Assembly (NCBI RefSeq): GCF_018729255.1
Contig: NZ_CP076061.1
Span: 2,170,001 to 2,234,000, forward strand
Origin: Cupriavidus sp. EM10
Lineage (GTDB): Bacteria > Pseudomonadota > Gammaproteobacteria > Burkholderiales > Burkholderiaceae
Reading direction: 5' to 3'
DNA: 64,000 nucleotides
Positions 1 through 8,192 of this stretch are shown one piece after another (the stretch's first letter is position 1; each line of letters starts with the position of its first letter). The position numbers were made by a program, and so were the translations under genes. The notes beneath the pieces were generated by a model. It was not told the origin of the DNA. It did no database searches and was given only the letters and a program-made list of their open reading frames with translations.

Positions 1-452
1 CGATGAGCCTGCTGGCCGCCATGACCGGTGTCTGGCTGACGCGTGGCGACAACAACATCTTCACGCAGATCGGTTTCATCGTGCTGGTGGGGCTGTCCGC
101 GAAGAACGCGATCCTGATCGTGGAATTTGCGCGAGAGCTGGAACATCAGGGCCGCACCGTGGTGCAGGCCGCCATCGAGGCCAGCCGCCTGCGTCTGCGC
201 CCGATCCTGATGACGTCGTTCGCGTTCATCATGGGCGTGGTGCCGCTGGTGATCTCGACCGGCGCCGGCGCGGAAATGCGCCATGCCATGGGCGTGGCCG
301 TGTTCGCGGGGATGCTGGGCGTGACGTTCTTCGGCCTGTTCCTGACGCCGGTGTTCTACGTGGCGCTGCGTCTGCTGGCCACCCGCAAGCAGCGTCGTGA
401 AGCAGTTGCGACGGATGCATCGGCTTCGCACGCCGTGCCGTCCGCAGAGTGA
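1..452 (+). CDS. RND multidrug efflux pump inner-membrane subunit, C-terminal part
   Basis: Only the last 150 or so residues are in the window; the 5' part lies upstream of base 1. The visible part carries the typical C-terminal transmembrane segments of HAE1-family (AcrB/MexB-like) pumps, including the conserved GLSAKNAILIVEFA helix and the RLRPILMTS segment, followed by two more hydrophobic helices and a charged tail. Such proteins export drugs across the inner membrane by proton antiport, as trimers with a periplasmic adaptor and an outer-membrane channel. The stop codon overlaps the start of the outer-membrane component gene, so the two are translationally coupled. The substrate cannot be told from this fragment. 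Confidence 0.93.
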   Translation, partial: MSLLAAMTGVWLTRGDNNIFTQIGFIVLVGLSAKNAILIVEFARELEHQGRTVVQAAIEASRLRLRPILMTSFAFIMGVVPLVISTGAGAEMRHAMGVAVFAGMLGVTFFGLFLTPVFYVALRLLATRKQRREAVATDASASHAVPSAE

Positions 453-1948
453 TGGTGAAAGACATGAACAACATCGTGATGAAGCAGTACCTGCCCAGGC
501 TTGCAACGCTGGCCGCCGCGCTGGTGCTGGCGGGCTGCTCGCTGGCACCCACCTACAAGGTGCCCGAGACGCCCACCGCCGCCACGTTCAAGGAAGCCGA
601 CGCCGCTGCCACCGAAGGCGCGCAGTGGAAGACCGCCGCACCGGCCGAAGGCCAGCAGCGTGGCGACTGGTGGAAGGTGTTCGGCGACGCCGAGCTGGAT
701 CGCCTGATCGACGCCGCGAACGCGCACAACCAGGACCTGGCCGCAGCGGCGGCCCGCCTGAAGCAGGCGCGGGCGTTTACCGGGGCGACCGAGGCGGACC
801 TGTATCCGCAGCTGAGCGCCGGTTTCGACCCCACGCGTTCGCAGCCGTCGGCGGCGTCGCAGGGCCTGCCGGATGGCACGCGCGTCTCGCCGCAGACCGT
901 GTACAAGGCACGCCTGTTCGCCAACTACGAACTCGACCTGTTCGGGCGGGTGGCCAGCAGCGTGAACGCGGCCCGTGCGGAAGAGAAGGGCGCCGAGGAC
1001 CTGTATCGCTCGGTGCAGCTGGCGCTGCAGGCCGATACGGCGCAAGCCTACTTCGCCCTGCGTACGCTGGACAGCGACCGCGAGCTGCTGAACGCAACGA
1101 TCAAGTTGCGCGAGGATTCGCTGTCGCTGCTGCGCAAGCGCTATGACGCGGGCGAGACCACCGACCTGGATCCGGCCCGTGCCGAATCCGAACTGGGTAC
1201 GGCGCGTGCCGACCTGGCCGGCATCGAACGTCGTCGCGCCAACCAGGAGCATGCGCTGGCCGTGCTGACCGGCGTGGCACCGTCGCAGTTCGGGCTGGCC
1301 GCCAGGCCGTTCGATACCGCGCCGGTGGCGGTGCCGGCGGGGCTGCCGTCGGAACTGCTGGAGCGCCGGCCCGACATCGCGGCGGCGGAACGCCAGATGG
1401 CGGCCGCCAATGCACGGATCGGCATCGCCAAGGCGGCGTTCTTCCCGCGCATCTCGCTGACGGCGCTGTTCGGCTTCGAGTCGTCGGACCTGTCGAACCT
1501 GTTCAAGTGGTCGTCGCGTACGTGGATGCTCGGGCCGCTGGTCGGCACGACCGTGGCGCAGACCATCTTCGACGGTGGCCGCAACAGCTCGAACCTGGCC
1601 GGCGCCCGCGCTGCCCACGAGGAAAGCGTGGCGCGCTACCAGCAGACCGTGCTGGTGGCCTTCCGCGAGGTCGAGGACAGCCTGGCCGATGTACGCTGGC
1701 TCAGCCAGCAGGCCACGGCCCTGGATGGCGCGCTGGCCGGCGCCAAACGGGCCCAGCGCATCTCCCGCAGCCGCTACGACGCCGGCGCGGTGGATTACCT
1801 GACCGTGATCGACGCGGACCGCACCGTGCTGCAGTCGCAGCGCGACGCCAACGCGGTAGCCGGCCTGCGCGCGGCAGCCACGGTGTCGCTGGTCCGCAGC
1901 CTGGGCGGCGGCTGGGGCCCGCTGTCGGAGGCGGTGGCGAAGAACTGA
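452..1948 (+). CDS. RND efflux system outer-membrane lipoprotein, NodT/OprM family
   Basis: 498 residues from the ATG at 452, which overlaps the stop of the pump gene (TGATG). A GTG one codon earlier and ATGs at 464 and 479 are alternatives. A lipoprotein signal is visible (hydrophobic stretch ending LVLAGCS), so the mature protein starts at a lipidated Cys. Two outer-membrane efflux repeats follow, with the family-typical LPSELLERRPDIAAAERQ segment before the second repeat and a DYLTVIDADRTVLQ segment near the end. The protein would form the trimeric outer-membrane duct of the tripartite pump encoded just upstream. Length is normal for the family. Confidence 0.95.
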   Translation: MVKDMNNIVMKQYLPRLATLAAALVLAGCSLAPTYKVPETPTAATFKEADAAATEGAQWKTAAPAEGQQRGDWWKVFGDAELDRLIDAANAHNQDLAAAAARLKQARAFTGATEADLYPQLSAGFDPTRSQPSAASQGLPDGTRVSPQTVYKARLFANYELDLFGRVASSVNAARAEEKGAEDLYRSVQLALQADTAQAYFALRTLDSDRELLNATIKLREDSLSLLRKRYDAGETTDLDPARAESELGTARADLAGIERRRANQEHALAVLTGVAPSQFGLAARPFDTAPVAVPAGLPSELLERRPDIAAAERQMAAANARIGIAKAAFFPRISLTALFGFESSDLSNLFKWSSRTWMLGPLVGTTVAQTIFDGGRNSSNLAGARAAHEESVARYQQTVLVAFREVEDSLADVRWLSQQATALDGALAGAKRAQRISRSRYDAGAVDYLTVIDADRTVLQSQRDANAVAGLRAAATVSLVRSLGGGWGPLSEAVAKN

Positions 1949-1970
1949 GGCTGTTTCGTCTGCCACTGTC

Positions 1971-2122
1971 GTGCTCCCCTCTCCCATGAAATGGGAGAGG
2001 GGTTGGGGGTGAGGGCATCGAGGTTCAAACGCGACATGTCGCTTTCAGAGCCGCCTTACCCTCACCCCCGGCCCTCTCCCGCGTGCGGGAGAGGGGAGCA
2101 AACCTGGCGGGAGAGGGGAGTA
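1971..2122. repeat. dispersed intergenic palindromic repeat (copy A)
   Basis: Two inverted units face each other. Each has a CCCTCACCCC-like arm next to a CTCTCCC/GGGAGAGG hairpin (for example 1974-2002 and 2072-2097), and a third partial GGGAGAGGGGAG follows at 2109. The same architecture recurs at 22302-22425 and 41082-41212. It lies just after the efflux lipoprotein gene. Repeats of this kind are common between genes in Ralstonia, Cupriavidus and Xanthomonas. A role in transcript ending or mRNA stability is inference. Confidence 0.75.
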
Positions 2123-2211
2123 AACACAATCGGTCACAAACACGACTGGCGCGATGTTTCCATGTCACTAGACTGGAAGCATCGCGCCGGTTTTCGTTTG
2201 GGAGGGCCGCC

Positions 2212-2598
2212 ATGCGAACGATCTCGATGATGCTGGCTGCCGCGCTTGCGGTATCGCCGCTGGCTGCCCCGGCCCAGTCCGTCACCGGGTCCATTGCCGT
2301 GGGCGGCTCCGCCCGCGTGAAGGGCCCGGCCACCATTAATGGCACCTTGAGTGTCGACGGCCACGTCTACGCCAACGGCCCGTTGACGGCGGCGTGGTTC
2401 GCGTCGCCGGGCCGGGGCTATCCGCCGCCGCCCGAACGCTCGCTGCTCAAGGTCTTCCATGGCCCGCTGACCGTGCAGGGGTCGATGGTGGTGCACGGCG
2501 ATCTCTATGTCGACGGGCCGCTGACGGTCAACGGGCCGCTTGAAGCCGGCGGTGGTATCGACGCCAATGGCCCGATGGTGGAGCGCCACGCACGCTGA
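2212..2598 (+). CDS. exported hypothetical protein with GPL/VNG-type repeats
   Basis: 128 residues from the ATG at 2212, which has a GGAGGG ribosome site about 6 bases upstream. The N-terminus is a signal peptide of about 22 residues (MRTISMMLAAALAV... ending APAQS). The mature part is built from short repeats of the kind VxGPLTVxG and VHGDLYVDGPL, reminiscent of the right-handed beta-helix of bactofilins and related polymer-forming proteins. A Pro-rich loop (YPPPPER) interrupts the repeats. I do not recognise a specific family, and a periplasmic location is inferred from the signal peptide only. Confidence 0.7.
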   Translation: MRTISMMLAAALAVSPLAAPAQSVTGSIAVGGSARVKGPATINGTLSVDGHVYANGPLTAAWFASPGRGYPPPPERSLLKVFHGPLTVQGSMVVHGDLYVDGPLTVNGPLEAGGGIDANGPMVERHAR

Positions 2599-2638
2599 TG
2601 TTGCACAATGGCGACTTCGCTCACTTCCACGAATCGCC

Positions 2639-3100
2639 ATGGCGCACGCCAGTTCTGCACTGGGACTCAAGAGCATCGCCCTGTTCGAAGCCGCCAAGGG
2701 GGCCTTGGTGATCCTGGCCGGGCTGGGCCTGGTGGCGCTGCTGCACGCCGACGCCCAGGCGCTGGCCGAAGCCGTCGTCGGCCGCTTCCACCTGAATCCC
2801 GCCAGCCACTATCCCAAGGTGTTCCTGGCGCTGCTGTCGCACCCCAGCGATGGCCGCCTGTGGGCAATCGGCGGGTCGGCGGCCGTGTATGCGGTGATGC
2901 GCTTTGCGGAGGCCTACGGGCTCTGGCACGGGCGGGCCTGGGGCAACTGGCTGGGCGTCTGGTCGGGCGGCATCTACATTCCCGTGGAGCTGTACGAAGC
3001 CGTGCGCCATCCCACCTGGATCCATATCGGGCTGGCGGTGGCAAATGCGCTGGTGGTGGCCTACCTGGTGCAAAGCCTGGCGCGCCACAAGGTCAAATGA
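2639..3100 (+). CDS. DUF2127-family membrane protein
   Basis: 153 residues from the ATG at 2639. Hydrophobic segments lie near residues 10-30, 65-85 and 125-145, with the family-like stretches LGLKSIALFEAAKG, RFAEAYGLWHGRAW and YIPVELYEAVRHPT. DUF2127 proteins are small inner-membrane proteins of unknown role. It follows the exported repeat protein by 40 bases on the same strand, but no shared function is evident. Confidence 0.75.
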   Translation: MAHASSALGLKSIALFEAAKGALVILAGLGLVALLHADAQALAEAVVGRFHLNPASHYPKVFLALLSHPSDGRLWAIGGSAAVYAVMRFAEAYGLWHGRAWGNWLGVWSGGIYIPVELYEAVRHPTWIHIGLAVANALVVAYLVQSLARHKVK

Positions 3101-3240
3101 GCGCTATCCAGGGCGAAGCAAGCCCGGCGCCGCAAATCTGCTAAGGTAGAACGCGATGCCGCGCGCTTGGCGCGGCCGCACTGCCACGCGGGGCTGGGCT
3201 GTCAGACAGCCACCGATATCAACCGTACAAGAGACCCATC

Positions 3241-3531
3241 ATGATTCACGAAATCGCACAGATCACGATCAAGCCCGGCATGGAAGCCCAGTTCGAAGCC
3301 AACGTGGCCAAGGCCAAGCCGCTGTTCCTGCGGTCCAGGGGCTGCCACGGCCTGAACCTGCAGCGATCGATCGAGCAGCCGTCGCAGTACGCGCTGGTGG
3401 TGGCCTGGGAGACCGTGGAAGACCACATGGTCCACTTCCGTGAATCGGATGAATTCCAGGAATGGCGCAAGCTGGTGACCGATTGCTTTGCCGCGCCGCC
3501 GGCCGTCCACCACGTGAACACGGTGCTCTGA
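3241..3531 (+). CDS. antibiotic biosynthesis monooxygenase (ABM)-domain protein
   Basis: 96 residues, one ABM fold (dimeric alpha/beta barrel). It starts MIHEIAQITIKPG, has the W-E-x3-DHMVHFRES segment at about 60-72 and ends with a beta strand HHVNTVL. Family members are small cofactor-free monooxygenases or heme-degrading-like proteins, but many have no known substrate. The gene stands alone between the DUF2127 gene and pssA. Confidence 0.85.
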   Translation: MIHEIAQITIKPGMEAQFEANVAKAKPLFLRSRGCHGLNLQRSIEQPSQYALVVAWETVEDHMVHFRESDEFQEWRKLVTDCFAAPPAVHHVNTVL

Positions 3532-3580
3532 GCGCCGCCTTTCATCGAGCAGGCGCCCAGCGCCAAAAGGAGCCCGCCGC

Positions 3581-4218
3581 ATGTCCACCCTCAGCAGCGC
3601 CCCCGGCATTTCTCGATGCTGCGTGACCTGCAGCTGGCGGATTTCTTCACGCTGGCCAACGCGGCCTGCGGCATGGGATCGGTGTTCTACGCGATGTATT
3701 TCGTCGCCGATCCGTCGCTCCGGCACTTCTACATCGCGGCGGCACTGGCGCCGGCCGCCTTCGTCTTCGACGTGCTGGACGGCCGGATTGCCCGCTGGCG
3801 CCACGCCCATTCGGCGCTGGGCCGCGAACTCGATTCGCTGTCGGACATCATCTCGTTCGGCGTCGGCCCCGCCACGCTGGCCTTCGCCGCCGGCATGCGC
3901 GGTGGCTGGGACCTGGTCGCGCTGATCTACTTCGTCTGCTGCGGCGTCAGCCGCCTGGCCCGCTTCAACGTCACGGCCGAAACCCTGGCCGAAGGCTCGG
4001 CGCTGGGCAAGGTCAAGTATTTCGAAGGCACGCCGATTCCCACCAGCGTCGTGCTCACCGGCATCCTGGCCTGGTGCGCGTCGCACGGGCTGATTGGCGA
4101 CGCACTGCCCGCCGGTGCGATGGCGTTGGGCCCGGGCACCTTCCATCCGATGTCGCTGCTGTTCGTGCTGAGCGGCTCGCTGATGATCAGCAAGACGCTG
4201 CGGATTCCGAAGTTCTGA
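3581..4218 (+). CDS. pssA: CDP-diacylglycerol-serine O-phosphatidyltransferase (single-base frameshift near the start)
   Basis: Makes phosphatidylserine from CDP-diacylglycerol and L-serine at the inner membrane, the precursor of phosphatidylethanolamine. The CDP-alcohol phosphotransferase motif DG-x2-AR-x8-G-x3-D-x3-D is complete (DGRIAR...LGRELDSLSD), and several hydrophobic helices follow. An uninterrupted frame runs from an ATG at 3616, but that codon has no ribosome site. The ATG at 3581 has AAAAGGAG eight bases upstream and joins the frame if one C is restored in the CCCCC at 3600-3604, giving 212 residues with RHFSMLRDL across the join. I take 3581 as the real start and the missing C as a likely sequencing error. 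Confidence 0.88.
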
Positions 4219-4348
4219 GAGGCTGGACACGCCGTAGTCCACAAGGCCGGCAGGGTCAACAAGGTTTTCGGGCGACGACTACAATCCTTCGGGACGTTGC
4301 CCGCTCCCGCGCGGGAGGCCAATGACCCAGTCCCAGAGGAATCTCCCC

Positions 4349-5464
4349 ATGTCCCATCTCTTCGATCCGTACCAGATCGGCAATCTCGCACTCGCCAACC
4401 GCATCGCCATCGCGCCCATGTGCCAGTACTCGGCAGAGGACGGCTCGGCCACCGACTGGCACATGATTCACCTGGGCAGCCTGGCGCTGTCCGGCGCGGG
4501 CCTGATGATCGTCGAGGCCACGGCGGTGTCGCCGGAAGGCCGCATCTCGCCGGCCGACCTTGGCCTGTACAGTGATGCCAACGAAGCGGCACTGGGCCGT
4601 GTGCTCGACGCAGTGCGCCGGTATTCGCCGATTGCCGTGGCGGTGCAGCTGGGCCACGCAGGCCGCAAGGCGTCGAGCCAGGCGCCATGGGATGGCGGCG
4701 CGCAGATCCGCCCCGACGCCCCCAACGGCTGGCAGACCGTCGCACCTTCGGCCGTGCCCCACGCCGCTGACGAGGTGGCGCCCACGGCGCTCGACCGCGC
4801 GGGCATGCAGAAGATTCGCGACGATTTCGTGGCGGCTGCCAAACGCGCGGCACGGATCGGTGTCGAGGGCATCGAGGTGCATGGCGCGCACGGCTACCTG
4901 CTGCACCAGTTCCTGTCGCCGATTGCCAACCATCGCACCGATGAATACGGCGGCAGCCTCGAGAATCGCATGCGTTTTCCGCTGGAAGTGTTCGATGCCG
5001 TGCGCGAGGCCTTTCCGGCCGAGCGTCCGGTCTGGATGCGCGTGTCGGCCACCGACTGGGTGCCGAACGGCTGGGATATCGAGGGCACGATCGCGTTGTC
5101 GCAGGCACTGAAGGCGCGCGGCTGCGCGGCGGTGCATGTGAGCACCGGCGGCGTGTCGCCACAGCAGGCCATCAAGCTCGGGCCGGGCTACCAGGTGCCC
5201 TATGCCCAGCGCGTGAAGGCCGAAGTGGGGCTGCCCACGCTGGCCGTGGGGCTGATCACCGAGCCGGAACAGGCCGAGGCGATCATCGCCAACAACGAAG
5301 CCGACATGATCTCGATAGCGCGCGCGATGCTGTATGACCCGCGCTGGCCGTGGCATGCGGCAGCCAAGCTCGGTGCCCAGGTCGACGCCCCGAAGCAGTA
5401 CTGGCGCTCGCAGCCGCGCGGGCTGGAGCACTTGTTCCGTAGCGCGCATTTCGGGCAGCGCTAG
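4349..5464 (+). CDS. NADH:flavin oxidoreductase, old yellow enzyme family (YqjM/NamA-like)
   Basis: 371 residues from the ATG at 4349 (AGAGGA upstream). It is an FMN-dependent TIM-barrel ene-reductase. Visible hallmarks are the N-terminal NRIAIAPMCQYSA with the YqjM-class Cys, QLGHAGRKAS, the substrate-binding HGAHGYLLHQFLSP, the RTDEYGGSLENR loop and the C-terminal ADMISIARAMLYDPRWPW. These place it in the thermophilic-like YqjM class, which reduces activated C=C bonds such as enones and maleimides using NAD(P)H. The physiological substrate is unknown. It stands alone on the plus strand. Confidence 0.93.
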   Translation: MSHLFDPYQIGNLALANRIAIAPMCQYSAEDGSATDWHMIHLGSLALSGAGLMIVEATAVSPEGRISPADLGLYSDANEAALGRVLDAVRRYSPIAVAVQLGHAGRKASSQAPWDGGAQIRPDAPNGWQTVAPSAVPHAADEVAPTALDRAGMQKIRDDFVAAAKRAARIGVEGIEVHGAHGYLLHQFLSPIANHRTDEYGGSLENRMRFPLEVFDAVREAFPAERPVWMRVSATDWVPNGWDIEGTIALSQALKARGCAAVHVSTGGVSPQQAIKLGPGYQVPYAQRVKAEVGLPTLAVGLITEPEQAEAIIANNEADMISIARAMLYDPRWPWHAAAKLGAQVDAPKQYWRSQPRGLEHLFRSAHFGQR

Positions 5465-5480
5465 GCGGCGCGATGCGCCG

Positions 5481-5960
5481 TCAGGGCAGCAGGTGGGTAT
5501 CGTTGGCAGCCTGCGGCGGCAGCTTGATGGCCAGCGACTTGAACTCGCCGCTGGTGGCGATCGAGCCCGCGTGGGCGGCGCCCTTGGGAATGACGATCAG
5601 GTCGCCGGGGCCCACCTGGCGCTGTTCGTTGCCCAGCCAGAACGTGCCCGTTCCGGCGATCACGTACTGGATCTCGTCGGCGCTGGTGTGATAGTGCCTG
5701 GGCACATTGCCCGACTGCACGGCAATCGTGCCGCTTGGCGTGTTGACCAGGCCCTTGGTGCGCAGCGTGCCCATGTTGGGCACTTGCGGGCCGATGTCGT
5801 CGTGGGTCATCGCCGGCAGGTTGATGATCAGCGGTGCCAGCGCGGACGGCGGCGTCTGTGCGTGGGCCAGCGGCCAGTCCACCTGCGCCGTGAGGAAGCC
5901 GGCGGCGAAGGTGGCGGCGAAAGCGGCTGGAATACCGGCAAGAACGGCAAGTCGATGCAT
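5481..5960 (-). CDS. exported cupin-domain protein
   Basis: 159 residues from the ATG at 5960, which has GGGAGA upstream. The N-terminus is a signal peptide or membrane anchor (MHRLAVLAGIPAAFAATFAAG). One cupin barrel follows, with the metal-binding set H-x-H-x4-E (RHYHTSADEIQYV), then GTGTFWLG and GDLIVIPKGAAHAG supplying the second histidine. Small exported cupins of this kind have no assigned reaction. The gene is transcribed towards the oxidoreductase gene, with the two stops about 16 bases apart. Confidence 0.82.
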   Translation of the reverse strand: MHRLAVLAGIPAAFAATFAAGFLTAQVDWPLAHAQTPPSALAPLIINLPAMTHDDIGPQVPNMGTLRTKGLVNTPSGTIAVQSGNVPRHYHTSADEIQYVIAGTGTFWLGNEQRQVGPGDLIVIPKGAAHAGSIATSGEFKSLAIKLPPQAANDTHLLP

Positions 5961-6280
5961 GGTGTCTCCCTTTTTTGTATTGGCGGCCATGCCGCGCTGC
6001 ATTGTCTCACCGCGCCTGGCGTCCAGCGCCAGCATCCGCGCATCGGGACTTTCCTCCTTGACTTCCGCAGCCGCGCAAGGCGGTACCGATATATCGGCGG
6101 ACATCCCGCGCCGCAGCATCGTTCAAACGCCAGTAACGAAGGGATTACCATGATTGCCGCGTCCCGGTGATGGCGCGACCATCGGCTCCAATAGATTGCA
6201 GTGGGCAGTACCCGGGCGCCCCAACAGCTCGCCCGTCGTCACAGAAGTAGTCGAAGAACGCACTCTGGGAGACACCAACC

Positions 6281-6448
6281 ATGCAAGTCTATGACGGGCT
6301 CGTCTTTGCCTGCGCCATGATCCTTGTCTGCATGTACGCCTATCTGGGCGTGCAGTCGCAGAGCCTTGCGCTGAAGTACGTATCGCCGGCCATCGTGGGC
6401 GCGTTGACGCTCATCTACGCGCTGCTGCCCATGCGCGTGATCGGCTGA
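6281..6448 (+). CDS. small hydrophobic protein of unknown function
   Basis: 55 codons from the ATG at 6281 to the TGA at 6446. It reads MQVYDGLVFACAMILV..., has two hydrophobic stretches (about residues 6-24 and 36-50), and ends LLPMRVIG. A purine-rich ribosome site (GGGAGA) lies about 8 bases before the ATG. It is probably a two-helix inner-membrane peptide. No family is recognised. It sits alone in the gap between the cupin gene and the aldehyde dehydrogenase terminator. Confidence 0.5.
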   Translation: MQVYDGLVFACAMILVCMYAYLGVQSQSLALKYVSPAIVGALTLIYALLPMRVIG

Positions 6449-6475
6449 CGCCGACGCCAGCGTTGCAGCGCAAAT

Positions 6476-6503
6476 GAAAAACCCCGCCAGGGCATGGCGG
6501 GGT
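6476..6503 (-). terminator. intrinsic terminator of the aldehyde dehydrogenase gene
   Basis: Eight-base stem CCCCGCCA/TGGCGGGG (6482-6489 and 6495-6502) with a short loop. On the minus strand it is followed by a run of T. It lies 33 bases after the stop of the minus-strand aldehyde dehydrogenase gene. Confidence 0.85.
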
Positions 6504-6535
6504 ATGCGGCGTCGCGCCGAGCGTCCTGACGGCAC

Positions 6536-7984
6536 CTAGCGCAGCGACAGCCAGATCGCCTTCGGCTCCGTGAAGTTATCGATGGCGGCGTCGCCATGCT
6601 CGCGGCCCAGGCCGGAATCGCCCGCGCCGCCCCAAGGCAGGCGCACGTCGGTATAGCCATAGGTGTTGATCCACACCGTGCCGGCCCGCAGTTCGCCGGC
6701 CACCTTGTGCACGCGCTGGATATCGGCGCTCCACACGCCGGCGGCCAGGCTGAAGGCCGTGCCGTTGGCGATGCGCACCGCGTCTTCCTCGTCGTCGAAC
6801 GGGATCACGCTGGCCACCGGGCCAAAGATTTCCTCTTGCGAAATCCGCATCTCGTGCGCCACGTTGGCGAACACCGTGGGCTCCACGAAGAAGCCGCGCT
6901 CGCCCACGCGCACGCCGCCCGTGACGGCGCTGGCGCCTTCCTGTTTGCCGATGTCGACGTAATCGAGCACCGTCTTCATCTGTGCGGCCGAGACTAGCGG
7001 CCCCATCGTGGTGTCCGGCGCCGCCGGGTCGCCCATGCGGATCGCCTTGGCGCGTGCGGCCAGCCGTTCCACCACTTCGTCGTAGACCTGGCGCTGGGCC
7101 AGGATGCGCGAGCCGGCCGAGCACACCTGCCCGGCGTTGAAGAAGATACCCGAGGCGGCGGCACGCGTGGCGGCGTCCAGGTTGGCATCGGCAAAGATCA
7201 CATTGGCGGACTTGCCGCCCAGTTCCAGCGTCACGCGCTTGAAGTTGGCCGCCGCGCCCCGCATGATGCCGCGCCCCACGCCGGGCGACCCGGTAAAGGT
7301 CACCTTGTCGATGCCCGGGTGCGCCACCATGGCATCGCCCACCACGCTGCCCTTGCCGGTGACCACGTTGAACACACCGGGCGGCACGCCGGCTTCCAGC
7401 GCCAGTTCGGCCACGCGCAGGGCGGTCAGCGGCGTGATTTCGGCCGGCTTGACGATCAGCGTGCAGCCGCAGGCCAGCGCAGGCGCGATCTTCCACATGC
7501 CGATCATCAGCGGGAAATTCCACGGCACGATGGCCGCCACCACGCCTACCGGTTCGCGCACGGTGTAGGTCAGCGCGTCGGGGCGCGCCGGAATCACGCT
7601 GCCGTGGATCTTGTCGCACCAGCCCGCGTAGTAGCGCACGGTGTCGATCACGGCCGGCATGTCCTGTCGGCGGACGGAGGCCAGCGGCTTGCCGGCGTCC
7701 TGGCTCTCCAGCGCCACCAGTTCGTCGGCATGGGCTTCGAGCAGGTCGGCAAAGCGGTTCAGGATGCGCGCCCGGTCCGCCGCGCGCATGCCGGCCCAGC
7801 CCTTCAGCGCCGTGCGCGCGGCCTTGACGGCGGTGTCCACGTCAGCGGCGCTGCCTTGCGCCACCAGCGCAATCGGGGCCTCGGTGGCGGGGTTGATATC
7901 GGTGGAGTAGTTGCCGGTACCGGGCGGCACGCGCTTGCCGTCGATCAGCAGGTCGTGCTTCGGCAGGTCAGGGGATGCGGTCAT
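6536..7984 (-). CDS. NAD(P)-dependent aldehyde dehydrogenase
   Basis: 482 residues from the ATG at 7984 (GAGGAG upstream). A full-length aldehyde dehydrogenase: the cofactor site has VVAAIVPWNFPLM and IVKPAE, the general base Glu is in VTLELGGKSANV, and the catalytic Cys is in FFNAGQVCSAGSR. SQEEIFGPVASVIPF and the C-terminal WGGAGDSGLGREHG are also present. It oxidises aldehydes to acids in the cytosol. The sequence is of the betaine/gamma-aminobutyraldehyde/phenylacetaldehyde type, but the substrate cannot be fixed. It is monocistronic, with its own terminator. A divergent promoter region separates it from nothing coding up to 8192. Confidence 0.93.
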   Translation of the reverse strand: MTASPDLPKHDLLIDGKRVPPGTGNYSTDINPATEAPIALVAQGSAADVDTAVKAARTALKGWAGMRAADRARILNRFADLLEAHADELVALESQDAGKPLASVRRQDMPAVIDTVRYYAGWCDKIHGSVIPARPDALTYTVREPVGVVAAIVPWNFPLMIGMWKIAPALACGCTLIVKPAEITPLTALRVAELALEAGVPPGVFNVVTGKGSVVGDAMVAHPGIDKVTFTGSPGVGRGIMRGAAANFKRVTLELGGKSANVIFADANLDAATRAAASGIFFNAGQVCSAGSRILAQRQVYDEVVERLAARAKAIRMGDPAAPDTTMGPLVSAAQMKTVLDYVDIGKQEGASAVTGGVRVGERGFFVEPTVFANVAHEMRISQEEIFGPVASVIPFDDEEDAVRIANGTAFSLAAGVWSADIQRVHKVAGELRAGTVWINTYGYTDVRLPWGGAGDSGLGREHGDAAIDNFTEPKAIWLSLR

Positions 7985-8192
7985 GAAAGCCTCCTCGCTT
8001 GGGTCATGGTTCTGGGATGACAGGCGCGGACGTGCCCGGCGGCCGGAGAATCGAGGATCAGGCCCGCTTTTCCTTCGAGTGTGGGCGGGCCTCAGACCTA
8101 AGTCCAATTAATAGGAATGATTTATTCATGCTTTTTGTGCATGAATAAGGGCGCCGCTTATCGTGTGGCCCCGGCCCATTCAGGCGCACGGT

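Noticed and set aside
356..1987. Very long open frames antisense to the efflux lipoprotein, and many similar ones across the window (for example 18297-19796, 27606-29519, 47916-51122, 60631-63723)
   Set aside because: They mirror strongly conserved genes on the other strand and have Arg/Ala/Gly/His-rich, low-complexity translations typical of shadow frames in GC-rich DNA. No domains or ribosome sites support them.
3616..4218. Taking the ATG at 3616 as the pssA start
   Set aside because: It has no ribosome site, whereas 3581 has a strong one and joins the frame with one restored base.
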